Source of the DNA: Terrimonas ferruginea DSM 30193
GTDB taxonomy: Bacteria > Bacteroidota > Bacteroidia > Chitinophagales > Chitinophagaceae
DNA: 64,000 nucleotides
Reading direction: 5' to 3'
NCBI RefSeq assembly: GCF_000425585.1
Contig: NZ_AUDS01000014.1
Location: 62,001 to 126,000, forward strand
Shown here in pieces: positions 55,550 through 64,000 of the stretch. Under the pieces are notes generated by a model. The model saw only the letters and a list, made by a program, of their open reading frames with translations, did no database searches and was not told where the DNA came from. Position numbers and translations under genes: made by a program. Within the stretch, counting starts at the first letter, position 1, and every line of letters starts with the position of its first letter.

Positions 55550-56615
55550 TTTAGATGAAAAAGTAATAGCAATCTCGAAAATCATCGGAAAATTTGAAAT
55601 CCCGACAACTGTATTAGTAGCTTCAGATTTAATGAATGCTCGCCGTAATCTAAATGAGAATGCGGTTGATATAGCTGTGCTTGATCTATATCTTCCAGTC
55701 AGGTTCGGAGACAATATTGATGAAAATGGCGGATTAGTGCTATTGAAAGAAATTCAGAGAGCAAAATTTTCCAGCATCCCGAAGATTATTTTTGGTCTAT
55801 CAGTTGCGAATGACTTTCGATACGATGGGTTCTGGCCATTCTTCAAATACGACAGTAGCAATACATGGATAACGCCCTTCAAAACAGCATTTAATCATGT
55901 GAAAATTTATCAAAAAAAATACGAAGCCGATGCTGGTTATTTTGGATTTCAAGTATACTTGGAAGGCAAAACAGACTATGCCATCTTTGAAAGATGTCGA
56001 TCATTATTTTTTGAGGATCGTAAAGATATTGTTTTTCGTTTCGAAAATGGGGCTGGTGCAGCATGGGTTACACGTCAGTTACTAGCCCATTGCATGATGT
56101 TGCCTTATGACAAACGCGATAATAGTCCAGTGAAGTGTGCAGGCGTATATGACAACGACCCTGCCGGTAAAAACGCGTTAAATCGGATTAATGGCTTTCT
56201 TTCGTTAGAGGCCGCAGAACGAAGACACTTTAGATCCTTTGTTATAAAAAAACATTACTCTCCAATAGCAAAATGCTTGCTTCCTGATGAAAGTTCTTGC
56301 GAAATGGAAGATCTATACTGTGCGTCACTTTGGCTCTGGGCGTATGAAAACAACTTGCTAACGTTAAGGGCTGAACCACGGATGCTCGTAAAATTTGAAA
56401 TAACAGAAATTCTAAATGATCTTCGATATTTGGAGGATATCAGTGAAGAGCAGTGTACCACTTTTTTAAAAATATACTCTGAATACGAGTTCATCGATGA
56501 AAGTAAAACAACAATGGTTTCACATTGGCTGAAATCGGACGAATCACAATTGCAAAGAAGTATGCTGCCCATAAAATTTCTCCTCAATGATATTATTAAT
56601 TATTGTGACGAATAG
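55524..56615 (+). CDS. DtcC-like receiver-TOPRIM effector (Detocs variant)
   Basis: A 363-aa effector. Receiver (about 1-130): DD at 8-9, phosphoacceptor D54 (AVLDLYLP), S93 (FGLSVAND). Then comes a TOPRIM domain: VYLEGKTDYAIF with E147 and D151, FENGAGAAW, and AGVYDNDPAGKNAL with D210 and D212, the acidic set of OLD-family and related TOPRIM nucleases. A roughly 120-residue helical tail follows. It likely cuts nucleic acid when the receiver is phosphorylated, in place of the ATP-cleaving PNP domain of typical DtcC. The nuclease activity is inferred from residues only. Confidence 0.85.
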   Translation: MITILIVDDLDEKVIAISKIIGKFEIPTTVLVASDLMNARRNLNENAVDIAVLDLYLPVRFGDNIDENGGLVLLKEIQRAKFSSIPKIIFGLSVANDFRYDGFWPFFKYDSSNTWITPFKTAFNHVKIYQKKYEADAGYFGFQVYLEGKTDYAIFERCRSLFFEDRKDIVFRFENGAGAAWVTRQLLAHCMMLPYDKRDNSPVKCAGVYDNDPAGKNALNRINGFLSLEAAERRHFRSFVIKKHYSPIAKCLLPDESSCEMEDLYCASLWLWAYENNLLTLRAEPRMLVKFEITEILNDLRYLEDISEEQCTTFLKIYSEYEFIDESKTTMVSHWLKSDESQLQRSMLPIKFLLNDIINYCDE

Positions 56616-56848
56616 TTGAAGAAAAAAAAATTATAATATAGCTACAACTTTTGAAACGTCGACAGCTACTGATGGAATTTTTCCAAAACTCCTGGCAAAA
56701 TAAGTATCAAAAAATCTGAAGATTAAATTAAACTGGTTCGAGTGGCCTTGTTCTATATAATTGAAATAGAACCTAATATGCTATAATCGTAAAAGCCTCA
56801 CCTAATCAGCCCTTAGTGATGCCGCAAAGGAAATGTCACTATATAACT
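56616..56848. other. Gap after the Detocs-like operon
   Basis: The gap is AT-rich and shows no gene. A weak hairpin TTCTAT (56751-56756) with ATAGAA (56766-56771) could be a remnant terminator. The DNA becomes ordinary again at the tRNA. Confidence 0.4.
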
Positions 56849-56880
56849 AAAAAAAAAAGGCCTGACCGAAGTCAGACCTT
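56849..56880 (-). terminator. Terminator of the tRNA-Lys gene
   Basis: On the minus strand the stem GGTCTGAC-TTCG-GTCAGGCC (56878-56859) is followed by ten T (56858-56849). The TTCG loop makes it a textbook intrinsic terminator, 6 bp past the tRNA 3' end. Confidence 0.92.
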
Positions 56881-56885
56881 TCCTG

Positions 56886-56958
56886 TGATCCCGCTGGGAC
56901 TCGAACCCAGGGCCCTATCATTAAAAGTGATATGCTCTACCAACTGAGCTACGGAATC
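56886..56958 (-). tRNA. tRNA-Lys (anticodon TTT)
   Basis: A 73-nt minus-strand cloverleaf without encoded CCA. The acceptor stem GATTCCG pairs with CGGGATC (one T-G pair). The D-loop has AGCTCAGTTGGTAGAGC. The anticodon arm TATCA-CTTTTAA-TGATA gives anticodon TTT. The T-arm is GGGTTCGAGTCCC. It bounds the AT-rich island; tRNA 3' ends are common integration sites, but no att copy or integrase is visible here. Confidence 0.95.
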
Positions 56959-57066
56959 TTACCAGCAATCCGAAGACCGCTTTCCCGTTTTTGGGAGTGC
57001 AAAAATACGGGGCCAATCCTTTCCTTCCAAAAAAAGTGCAATATTTCTGCAAATTATTTTTTCAAT

Positions 57067-57843
57067 CTAGTTCTCCTTCAACGCTTTCTCTATTTCCCGC
57101 AACATCTTCCCACATTGCTCCACATGACCATGCTCCGTTTCACAGTTCACATATACCATCTCCCCACGCCTCCCATAGTACACACTCATCGACCCATCTT
57201 CGCGCACCTCCTCATTGTGCTGCCACACCGCGTTATATCCCGCCGCTGCCAGCCGCTGATACATCACACTGTCCGTCGTCAGAAAAAAGTCATCCGGGTC
57301 CCGCTCCGGCATGTGGATCACTTCCTTCGTGTCCATTTCCCCATCCCCCCCCTGCCGGTACGTGTGCACCGAAAGTCCTCCTTCCGTATTATTGTGCAAA
57401 GCCACCATGCATTTCGTTTGTCCCGGCACCAAAGCCAGTAAGTCCCGGCCAAACCTGTAAGCCGCCTCCACCGCTTCCCCACTTACTTCACCAAACCGGT
57501 CCAGGCTTTTCGCCGCTCCTTCTTTCGAGTAGATCCTGTTCGGATCCACTTTGTATTGCTGCCTTCCTATTGTAAATTTCAGTAACCGCTCTCCGCCATT
57601 TTCTATCCTGATCAGCAGTCCCCCGTTTTCCGATAACCATTCCCTCGCGGCTTCCACCGATGAACATTCATCATCATGTACATTGATCGCGGTGATCGCA
57701 CGCGGCTGGCCATAGTACGAGAGTTCCACCCATACATCCGTTTCACCCAATGCCAGTTTCTTCCGCTCCACGTCCGGCCGCTGCGCACAGGCGCTCACCA
57801 TCAGCAGCAGCATACATATACCAATCCAGATCCTTCGTAACAT
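57067..57843 (-). CDS. Exported lipoprotein of unknown function
   Basis: A 258-aa protein with a lipobox (LLLMVSAC, start at 57843; an upstream reading is rejected). INVHDDECSSVEAAREWL, GGERLLKFTIGRQQYKVDPNRIYSKEGA and CMVALHNNTEGGLSVHTY suggest a metal-dependent peptidase- or amidase-like fold, with conserved His, Asp and Glu. I do not know a specific family. It stands alone on the minus strand, divergent from an SDR gene. Confidence 0.55.
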   Translation of the reverse strand: MLRRIWIGICMLLLMVSACAQRPDVERKKLALGETDVWVELSYYGQPRAITAINVHDDECSSVEAAREWLSENGGLLIRIENGGERLLKFTIGRQQYKVDPNRIYSKEGAAKSLDRFGEVSGEAVEAAYRFGRDLLALVPGQTKCMVALHNNTEGGLSVHTYRQGGDGEMDTKEVIHMPERDPDDFFLTTDSVMYQRLAAAGYNAVWQHNEEVREDGSMSVYYGRRGEMVYVNCETEHGHVEQCGKMLREIEKALKEN

Positions 57844-57884
57844 GTAAGAAAGATACAACCTTTTGCCACCTCCGGCTTTACAGG

Positions 57885-57915
57885 TTGATAACTTCCGCGT
57901 TTTCAAGTAGGTTTG
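57885..57915 (+). promoter_or_regulatory. Promoter of the SDR gene
   Basis: TTG (57885-57887), 20 bp, TAGGTTTG (57908-57915) fits the Bacteroidota -33/-7 pattern, 19 bp before the ATG at 57935. Confidence 0.65.
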
Positions 57916-57934
57916 CATTTATAAATTGTTTGTT

Positions 57935-58744
57935 ATGGCTGCATATTTCCAGGATAAAGTAGTGGTGGTCACCGGCGGTACCGACGGTATCGGCAAGTCG
58001 CTCGTGGAGTTATTGTTGTCTCACGGCGCCAAAGTGGCTACCTGCGGCCGCAATCACGATAAACTTTACCAATTGCAGTCCGAGAATCCCTCATCTCCCT
58101 TATACACCATGGTGGCCGACGTCAGCAGCGAGAACGATTGCCGGCGTTTCATCGACATGACCATCCGCACCTTCGGCGGCATCGACATCCTTATCAACAA
58201 TGCCGGTGTGTCGATGCGCGCTTTGCTCCGCGATACTACCATCGACGTGATCCGCAAAGTGATGGACATTAATTTCTGGGGCACGGTTTATTGTACCAAG
58301 TACGCGCTGGATTCTATCATCGAACGCAAGGGAACCATCGTTGGCGTGTCGTCCATCGCCGGCTATCGCGGTCTGCCCGGCCGCAACGGTTATTCCGCTT
58401 CCAAGTTTGCCGTGCAGGGCTGGCTCGAGTCTATCAAAACAGAATTGATGGACGATGGCGTACACGTGATGTGGGTTTGCCCGGGCTTCACCGCTTCCAA
58501 TATCCGCAACGCCGCATTGAACAAAGACGGTGAGCAGGGCGGCGAAAGCAAGATGAATGAAAAGAAATTGATGACCTCAGATGAGTGTGCCGTGCATATC
58601 CTCAAAGCCGTTGAAAAAAAGAAACGCACACTCGTGCTTACCTTCACCGGTAAACAAACAGTGTTCATGAATAAGTTCTTCCCCAAATGGGCCGATAAAC
58701 TTGTTCACCGTTTTTATTTCCGTGACAGACAACTGGTAAAGTAG
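57935..58744 (+). CDS. Short-chain dehydrogenase/reductase
   Basis: A 269-aa classical SDR with VTGGTDGIGKS (cofactor), NNAGVSM near residue 90, the catalytic Ser in VSSIAGYRGL, and YSASK. The C-terminal FYFRDRQLVK is not diagnostic. It probably oxidises or reduces a lipid or small carbonyl with NAD(P)H; DHRS7- or fabG-like relatives are common in the phylum. The ATG at 57935 follows a clear promoter. Confidence 0.93.
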   Translation: MAAYFQDKVVVVTGGTDGIGKSLVELLLSHGAKVATCGRNHDKLYQLQSENPSSPLYTMVADVSSENDCRRFIDMTIRTFGGIDILINNAGVSMRALLRDTTIDVIRKVMDINFWGTVYCTKYALDSIIERKGTIVGVSSIAGYRGLPGRNGYSASKFAVQGWLESIKTELMDDGVHVMWVCPGFTASNIRNAALNKDGEQGGESKMNEKKLMTSDECAVHILKAVEKKKRTLVLTFTGKQTVFMNKFFPKWADKLVHRFYFRDRQLVK

Positions 58745-58812
58745 CAGTGCTTATTTTTGCGGCACAGGCATCTATTTTTTAAACACCAAATTCCGGCCTC
58801 CTCTATTAAATT

Positions 58813-59640
58813 ATGTCGTTGATCACCCTCACCTCGGATATCGGGCACCAGGATTACCTGGTGGGTGCGATCAAGGCACAACTCATACAGATAAATCCCG
58901 AGTTCCGGCTGGTGGATATTTCCCATAATATTTCGCCCTTCAATTATCCGCAGACCGCTTATATCTGCCGCAGCGCTGTTCAACATTTCCCCCCGTATAG
59001 TTATCACCTCATCCTGGTCAACCTGTTCGAAAAAAGACCCGAACGCCTGCTGCTGGCCTTTCACCAGGAACAGTATTTTCTCTGCGCCGACAACGGCCTG
59101 CTGAATATGATCCTCGAAGGAAAACCTGAAATGGTGATCGGTGTTCCGTTGGATAAAAGCGAGATCCGCAATACACTGCATTGCACTTCCGTGATGGGCC
59201 GCGTGGTGAACGAACTCATGCAGGGCACGGCACTCACCCAGATCGGTGAACCAGATATTGCTTATACCGAAAAAAACCACCTGCGCCCCTTACTCGATCA
59301 GAATTATATCGAAGGACAGATCATTTTCATTGACAATTTCGAGAACGTGATTGTCAACATCACCCGTGAACAGTTCGAAGAGCAACGCCGCGGACGCAGT
59401 TTCCGCATCGTTTTTAAACGCGATGAGGTAATCGACCGCATCAGCGAGTCATACGCCGATGTGCAGGAAGGCGAAAAGCTCGCCATTTTCAACAGCGCCA
59501 ATTATCTCGAGATCGCTATCAATAAAGGCAATGCCGCGGGTTTGTTTGGCTTAAAAGGTTTTTCGGAAAAAACAAGACAGGTAGCCGGCATTATGCAAAA
59601 CCAACTCTTCTATCAGACCGTCCGGGTCTATTTCGAATAG
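58813..59640 (+). CDS. SAM hydroxide adenosyltransferase (DUF62) family protein
   Basis: A 275-aa enzyme of the DUF62/SAM hydroxide adenosyltransferase family. ITLTSDIGHQDYLVGAIKAQL carries the conserved Asp, followed by LVDISHNISPF, CADNGLLNMIL and the C-terminal beta-barrel with HFGNVxT-like IIFIDNFENVIVNI. The family hydrolyses S-adenosylmethionine to adenosine and methionine or halogenates it. The last 13 bases overlap the 3' end of the convergent lipoprotein gene. Confidence 0.9.
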   Translation: MSLITLTSDIGHQDYLVGAIKAQLIQINPEFRLVDISHNISPFNYPQTAYICRSAVQHFPPYSYHLILVNLFEKRPERLLLAFHQEQYFLCADNGLLNMILEGKPEMVIGVPLDKSEIRNTLHCTSVMGRVVNELMQGTALTQIGEPDIAYTEKNHLRPLLDQNYIEGQIIFIDNFENVIVNITREQFEEQRRGRSFRIVFKRDEVIDRISESYADVQEGEKLAIFNSANYLEIAINKGNAAGLFGLKGFSEKTRQVAGIMQNQLFYQTVRVYFE

Positions 59641-60470
59641 AATTTGTCGATATCATTCGCCAGTGATTCGATGAACAACGCATATCCTTCCGTATAGTTA
59701 TTTTCCACCGCCGGATAAGGTACATCGCTGATGCGGTAAAACCCCTTTCTGATGATGTCCCAGGCTTTCGTGGCCTGCGCCGAGTCGGCAAATTGCCGGG
59801 CAAACCTGTTTTCCATCGAAAAGTTTTGCAGCCCCACGCCGTGCTGGTAATATTTAAAAGGAACAATCATCCTTTCCGCATAGAAGTAATTCGCTTCGCG
59901 TCCGATTACATGAAAGTAATGGCCGTAGTAGCGCAGTATTTTCACGATTTTATCCGCCATTTGTTTTTCCGTGGCATCGGCCGGCAGCATTTTTCTCCAG
60001 GTGTTCTGGTCTTTGTCGAGCAGCACGGCATCTTTTTCATCCAGTCGTGCATAATACCAGTTTACATCCAGCACCCGGCCTTTTACGTTTACAAGATGCC
60101 TGACGATCATTTTACCGTCTTTCATTTTGGCATCCTGTCCCGTGAACCGCTCCATGCCTAACCCGGCGTTCCGGATTATAAGGATGCCGTCCGGTGAGAG
60201 CGCCCAGGAACCGGGTGCGGCCATAATACTGTCGGCCTGGTATATTTTACCATCTGGTTCAAAACGCAGCAGTTTCAGCCCGTGCAGCATGAGCAGCGAG
60301 TCCTTTACCTCGTTGTAAAGGTCACGGCTGTCCTCCATTTCTTTATCAAGGCGGGAATACAGCGCTACCCAGCTACCCTCTAAACGGAGCGGTTCATTTT
60401 TAGCTTTTTTGCCCGATCCGCAGCCCGTGATCACGGCTGAAAGCAGGGCGAGGAGAAGAAGAAAACGCAT
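59628..60470 (-). CDS. Lipoprotein of unknown function
   Basis: A 280-aa protein with a lipobox (LLSAVITGCGSG; start at 60470). It begins with LEGSWVALYSRLDKEMED, a lipocalin-like opening, followed by YYARLDEKDAVLLDKDQNTW and a long region with many aromatic residues (RYYGHYFHVIGREANYFYAERM). No known domain is clear. It overlaps the DUF62 gene by 13 bp at the 3' end and is divergent from the DUF2723 gene. Confidence 0.6.
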   Translation of the reverse strand: MRFLLLLALLSAVITGCGSGKKAKNEPLRLEGSWVALYSRLDKEMEDSRDLYNEVKDSLLMLHGLKLLRFEPDGKIYQADSIMAAPGSWALSPDGILIIRNAGLGMERFTGQDAKMKDGKMIVRHLVNVKGRVLDVNWYYARLDEKDAVLLDKDQNTWRKMLPADATEKQMADKIVKILRYYGHYFHVIGREANYFYAERMIVPFKYYQHGVGLQNFSMENRFARQFADSAQATKAWDIIRKGFYRISDVPYPAVENNYTEGYALFIESLANDIDKFYSK

Positions 60471-60618
60471 AAGCAGCGGTTTAAGCCGGGCAAAACTAAG
60501 AAGAATCTGCAATCCCGTGAATTTCAGCGGGCCGGGACTTAACGAAACTGTTCGTTGGACGGTGCACGGGATGAACTGAATATCCCTATTTTTGCCTTCT
60601 TTCAAAATAGACCCCATT

Positions 60619-63600
60619 ATGAACTTCAAAAAAGTTAATAACCTCACCGGCTGGGCCGTTTTCTTTGTCGCCTTGCTGACCTACATTTTTACGCGCGAAG
60701 CCAGGGGCAGCCTCTGGGATTGCGGTGAATTCGTGGCCAGCGCCTACAAGCTGGGACTTCCCCACCCTCCGGGCGCGCCAATGTTTACCCTGCTGGGCAG
60801 GTTCTTTATTATACTTTTTGGAGATAATCCGCAGACCGCCGCCAACGCCGTCAACTTCATGAGTGCTGCGGCCAACGCCTTCACTATCCTGTTCCTGTTC
60901 TGGAGCGTTACGCATTTTGCCCGCAAAATGTTTGTGTCCCACGCTTCACAGCCGCTGACAGGTCCGCAATTGTTTACCGTAATGGGTGCAGGTGCGGTTG
61001 GTGCATTGGCTTATGCATTCAGCGATTCATTCTGGTACAGCGGTGTGGAAGGTGAAGTGTATGCTCTTTCTTCTTTCTTTACCGCACTCGTATTCTGGGC
61101 GATGCTGAAATGGGAACACGCCGATGAGAGCGCAACGGATGCCGGTGCAAGAACCCGCTCCGACCGCTGGATCATTTACCTGTTCTTCATGATGGGTCTC
61201 TCTATCGGTGTTCACTTGCTGAACCTCCTGACCATTCCTGCGATCGTAATGATTTATTACTACCGCCGTTACACGCCTACCGTTAAAGGTTCGATCATCG
61301 CCTTTCTCATCGGTTGCGTAATCGTTGGTATCGTGCAGGTGGGCGTTATTCAATACTCCATGAAGGCGGCCGGCCAGTTTGACGTATTCTTCGTCAACCA
61401 GCTCGGCACTCCTTTCTTCGCTGGTTTTGCTTTCTACTTCGTACTGCTGGCCGCCCTGATCGTGTGGGCACTCAGCTTCAAGGAAAAAGACATGACCAAA
61501 ACGAAACTCTCCATCTGGCTGATATTGTTCCTGGCGCTTTCGCTGCTGCCGTTCATCGTGAGCCTCGGCTCCGGCGGATGGAAGTTTGTGAAGTTCCTCT
61601 TCGTCGGTGGTATTGCAGTACTGGTAGGTTACCTGCTGCGCCCCGGTGCACTCAAAATATTGAAGCTGGGCCTGTGGTGCTACGCTTTCATCATGCTGGG
61701 TTACTTCATGTACTTCACCGCGCTGATCCGCTCCAATGCGAATCCCGCGATCGACATGAACAACGTAGACAACCCGATCAACCTCGTTTACTACCTCAGC
61801 CGCGAACAATATGGCAGCGCGCCGATCGTATACGGCCCGCATTTTGCCGCCGAAATCGACCGCGCAGATCCGTATGAGTACGGTGAAATGAAATACGTAA
61901 AAGGAAAAGATAAATACATCGAGATCGGCCGCGAGCAGACTCTCCGCTACGAACGTTCCGATTATCAACTCTTCCCGCGCGTATGGGACGCCAGCAACGA
62001 CCAGGATCACGCCGACTTTTATGCCGACTGGCTAAGCATCGGAAAAACCACCGATGCCGAAGGGCGACAGAAATACGAAGCGCCCACCCTCAAGCAGAAT
62101 ATGGAATGGTTCTTCACCTACCAGCTCGGCTTCATGTACTGGCGATACTTCATGTGGAACTTCTCGGGTAAACAAAACGATATCCAGGGCGATGGTAACA
62201 AACGCGACGGTAACTGGATAACCGGTATTTCCCTGATCGATAATGCCCGGCTGGGCGATCAATCGCAACTACCCGACAGCCTGAAAGATAACAAAGCACA
62301 TAACTCACTCTATTTCCTGCCGTTCATTCTGGGTATTGTGGGATGCGTGTATCAATATTTCAAAAACCGGAAAGACTGGATTGTGAGCATGCTGCTCTTC
62401 TTCTTCACCGGTATTGCCATTGTACTTTACCTCAACCAACCGGGCAACCAGCCACGTGAACGTGACTATGCCTATGCGGGATCGTTCTACGCTTTTGCAA
62501 TATGGATCGGTCTGGCGGTGGTAGCGTTCGTACGACTGGCCAATGAGAAAAAAGACAAGTTCACTTTCCAGAACCTGATGATTTACGGAGGTGCATTGAC
62601 CTTCCTGATCACGGTACTGAGCTGCCTGCCGGGCAACTCTGGTGGAGGTGTGATGATGGCAAGCCTGCTGGCAACAGCATTGTACCTCGCCGTAACGGCG
62701 GGTGTCACATTCCTGGTGAGGGCAATCAGCAGCGGAGGACAAAACCTTTCCACGCTCAGCCTGGCTTCTACCCTTATCTGCCTGGCCGTGCCGGCAGTAA
62801 TGGTCCAGCAGGAATGGGACGACCATAACCGCAGCACCAAAACCGTGGCGCCGGACCTGGCACGCGATTACCTGGAAAGCTGTGCGCCTAACGCTATCCT
62901 GTTTACCTACGGCGACAACGATACATACCCGCTGTGGTACGCACAGGAAGTGGAAGGCATCCGTAAAGACATCCGCATCATCAACAACTCGCTCCTGGGT
63001 ATCGACTGGTATATCAACCAGCTCCGTACAAAAGTGAACGAAGCCGATTCAGTAGATGTGATCTGGACGCCCGAGCAGATCGAAGGACATAACCGCGAAT
63101 ACCTTTACATCCGTGAAGATCCGCGCTTTGCCAACCAGGCTCCCGACCTCTTCCGTTTCATGAAAGAGTTCCTCGGTAAAGTAACACCTGACCCTGAAAC
63201 CGGCCGCGACAAAGGTCCGCTGTATATGCCACTGCGTCGCTTCACCCTGCCGGTAGATGTGGAACTTGTCAAGAAAAATGGCACCGTTAATCCCGGTGAC
63301 AGTGTATTGAGCGAACTGCCCGTAACGCTGCCCGAAGGACGTTCTTATATCGGACGTAACGACCTGATGGTGCTCAATATCGTGGCTGCCAACAACTGGA
63401 AACGCCCGATTTACTTCACCTCACCTTACGGTGTGGCAGGTTTTGATAATTTCCTCCGCAAGGACGGACTCACTTACCGCCTGGTGCCGATCATTCCGAA
63501 GAATACTTCAGCCAACTGGATGATCAATACCTACGGACGCGACAATAACCTGGACGTGATCGGTAAAAACCTGATGGACAAGTTTGTGTTTGAAAGCAAA

Positions 63601-64000
63601 AAAGGCACTTACTTCGACGAAGAGAACCGCCGTCATATCCTCAATATCCGCAACGCTTACGCCGAAGCCGCAGGTAACCTTGCCGATGCAGGCCGTAAAG
63701 ATGAAGCGAATAAACTGCTGGAAAAATGCGTGAGCATGATCCACGTAGAAGATATGCCTTACGGTATGGTGAGCCGCCGCAACAACCATAACATCAACGG
63801 TCTCGTATTCCTGGAAGCCGCTTATAAAGCCGGCAACCTGAAACTGGCTAACGAAGTGAAAACTGCCATTCAGAAAGACCTGCAACAGCAGGAGCAGTAT
63901 TACAAATACCTGCAGGCAGAGAAGGAAGAGTTCTACTCCTACTTCGATGGCCAGGGAGGAGAAGCAGACCGTAACCGCCAGTTGTTGAGCATGATCAACG
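60619..64000 (+). CDS. DUF2723 membrane protein (5' part; runs off the window)
   Basis: At least 1127 residues; the stop is beyond the end. The N-terminus shows the DUF2723 pattern FVALLTYIFTREARGSLWD with a conserved Asp, then CGEFVASAYKLGLPHPPGAP. Around a dozen membrane helices follow, then a large exported part (CAPNAILFTYGDNDTYPLWY) and TPR-like helices (LLEKCVSMIHVEDMP). DUF2723 proteins resemble GT-C glycosyltransferases, and related proteins O-mannosylate exported proteins. The initial ATG at 60619 is the only good start. Confidence 0.9.
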   Translation, partial: MNFKKVNNLTGWAVFFVALLTYIFTREARGSLWDCGEFVASAYKLGLPHPPGAPMFTLLGRFFIILFGDNPQTAANAVNFMSAAANAFTILFLFWSVTHFARKMFVSHASQPLTGPQLFTVMGAGAVGALAYAFSDSFWYSGVEGEVYALSSFFTALVFWAMLKWEHADESATDAGARTRSDRWIIYLFFMMGLSIGVHLLNLLTIPAIVMIYYYRRYTPTVKGSIIAFLIGCVIVGIVQVGVIQYSMKAAGQFDVFFVNQLGTPFFAGFAFYFVLLAALIVWALSFKEKDMTKTKLSIWLILFLALSLLPFIVSLGSGGWKFVKFLFVGGIAVLVGYLLRPGALKILKLGLWCYAFIMLGYFMYFTALIRSNANPAIDMNNVDNPINLVYYLSREQYGSAPIVYGPHFAAEIDRADPYEYGEMKYVKGKDKYIEIGREQTLRYERSDYQLFPRVWDASNDQDHADFYADWLSIGKTTDAEGRQKYEAPTLKQNMEWFFTYQLGFMYWRYFMWNFSGKQNDIQGDGNKRDGNWITGISLIDNARLGDQSQLPDSLKDNKAHNSLYFLPFILGIVGCVYQYFKNRKDWIVSMLLFFFTGIAIVLYLNQPGNQPRERDYAYAGSFYAFAIWIGLAVVAFVRLANEKKDKFTFQNLMIYGGALTFLITVLSCLPGNSGGGVMMASLLATALYLAVTAGVTFLVRAISSGGQNLSTLSLASTLICLAVPAVMVQQEWDDHNRSTKTVAPDLARDYLESCAPNAILFTYGDNDTYPLWYAQEVEGIRKDIRIINNSLLGIDWYINQLRTKVNEADSVDVIWTPEQIEGHNREYLYIREDPRFANQAPDLFRFMKEFLGKVTPDPETGRDKGPLYMPLRRFTLPVDVELVKKNGTVNPGDSVLSELPVTLPEGRSYIGRNDLMVLNIVAANNWKRPIYFTSPYGVAGFDNFLRKDGLTYRLVPIIPKNTSANWMINTYGRDNNLDVIGKNLMDKFVFESKKGTYFDEENRRHILNIRNAYAEAAGNLADAGRKDEANKLLEKCVSMIHVEDMPYGMVSRRNNHNINGLVFLEAAYKAGNLKLANEVKTAIQKDLQQQEQYYKYLQAEKEEFYSYFDGQGGEADRNRQLLSMIN

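Noticed and set aside
61027-62010. Long minus-strand open frame in the DUF2723 gene
   Set aside because: It lies antisense to a gene with clear helices and family motifs and has no motif of its own.

Overview
The window reads as chromosomal DNA of a Bacteroidota bacterium, most likely of the Chitinophagaceae or a near relative. The evidence is a SusC/SusD pair with a FecR/ECF-sigma regulator, several TAnnTTTG promoter elements with an upstream TTG/TTTG, LytS/LytTR two-component pairs, a GOB-like subclass B3 metallo-beta-lactamase and a large DUF2723 membrane protein. Placement below phylum is inference. Most of the window has a balanced base composition; about 51.4-56.8 kb is clearly AT-rich.

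Region by region. 0-15 kb: small regulator/enzyme modules, including NmrA-like oxidoreductase/HxlR, KefF-like quinone reductase/HxlR and MdaB-like quinone reductase/LysR, each divergent. Among them lie a four-gene CPBP-CPBP-LytS-LytTR operon, the metallo-beta-lactamase, a Crp-like regulator, a bestrophin and a Na+/H+ antiporter. 15.6-23.5 kb (minus strand): ECF sigma, FecR, SusC with an STN domain, SusD and a TlpA-like thioredoxin, an outer-membrane uptake locus with cell-surface signalling. 23.5-34.5 kb: small exported proteins, katG, AraC regulators, a second antiporter, an NmrA/SDR pair framed by two near-identical composite repeats, and the remnant of a lost SDR gene. 34.6-50 kb: a short UvrA-like ABC protein, RES-Xre and HepT-MntA toxin-antitoxin pairs, a TetR-controlled membrane/rhodanese operon, LytS/LytTR, an outer-membrane beta-barrel receptor, an aspartyl protease with PDZ, a third CPBP protease, and a BlaI-BlaR1-serine hydrolase operon with a large nested palindrome.

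50-57 kb is the most notable part. Two decayed genes (a GNAT 3' fragment and a multiply frameshifted DUF2071/YqjF-like gene) lead into an AT-rich three-gene, overlapping operon: a 1141-aa sensor with a C-terminal GHKL ATPase, a stand-alone receiver, and a receiver fused to a TOPRIM domain. The architecture matches Detocs (DtcA-DtcB-DtcC), an anti-phage two-component system, with a TOPRIM nuclease-like effector in place of the nucleotide-cleaving PNP domain. The island ends at the 3' end of a tRNA-Lys gene.

57-64 kb returns to housekeeping: a lipoprotein of unknown function, an SDR, a SAM hydroxide adenosyltransferase (DUF62) protein, another lipoprotein, and the start of a DUF2723 protein that runs off the end. 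Intergenic DNA repeatedly carries low-complexity 6-7-mer arrays joined to long palindromes, a recurring composite structure in this genome.
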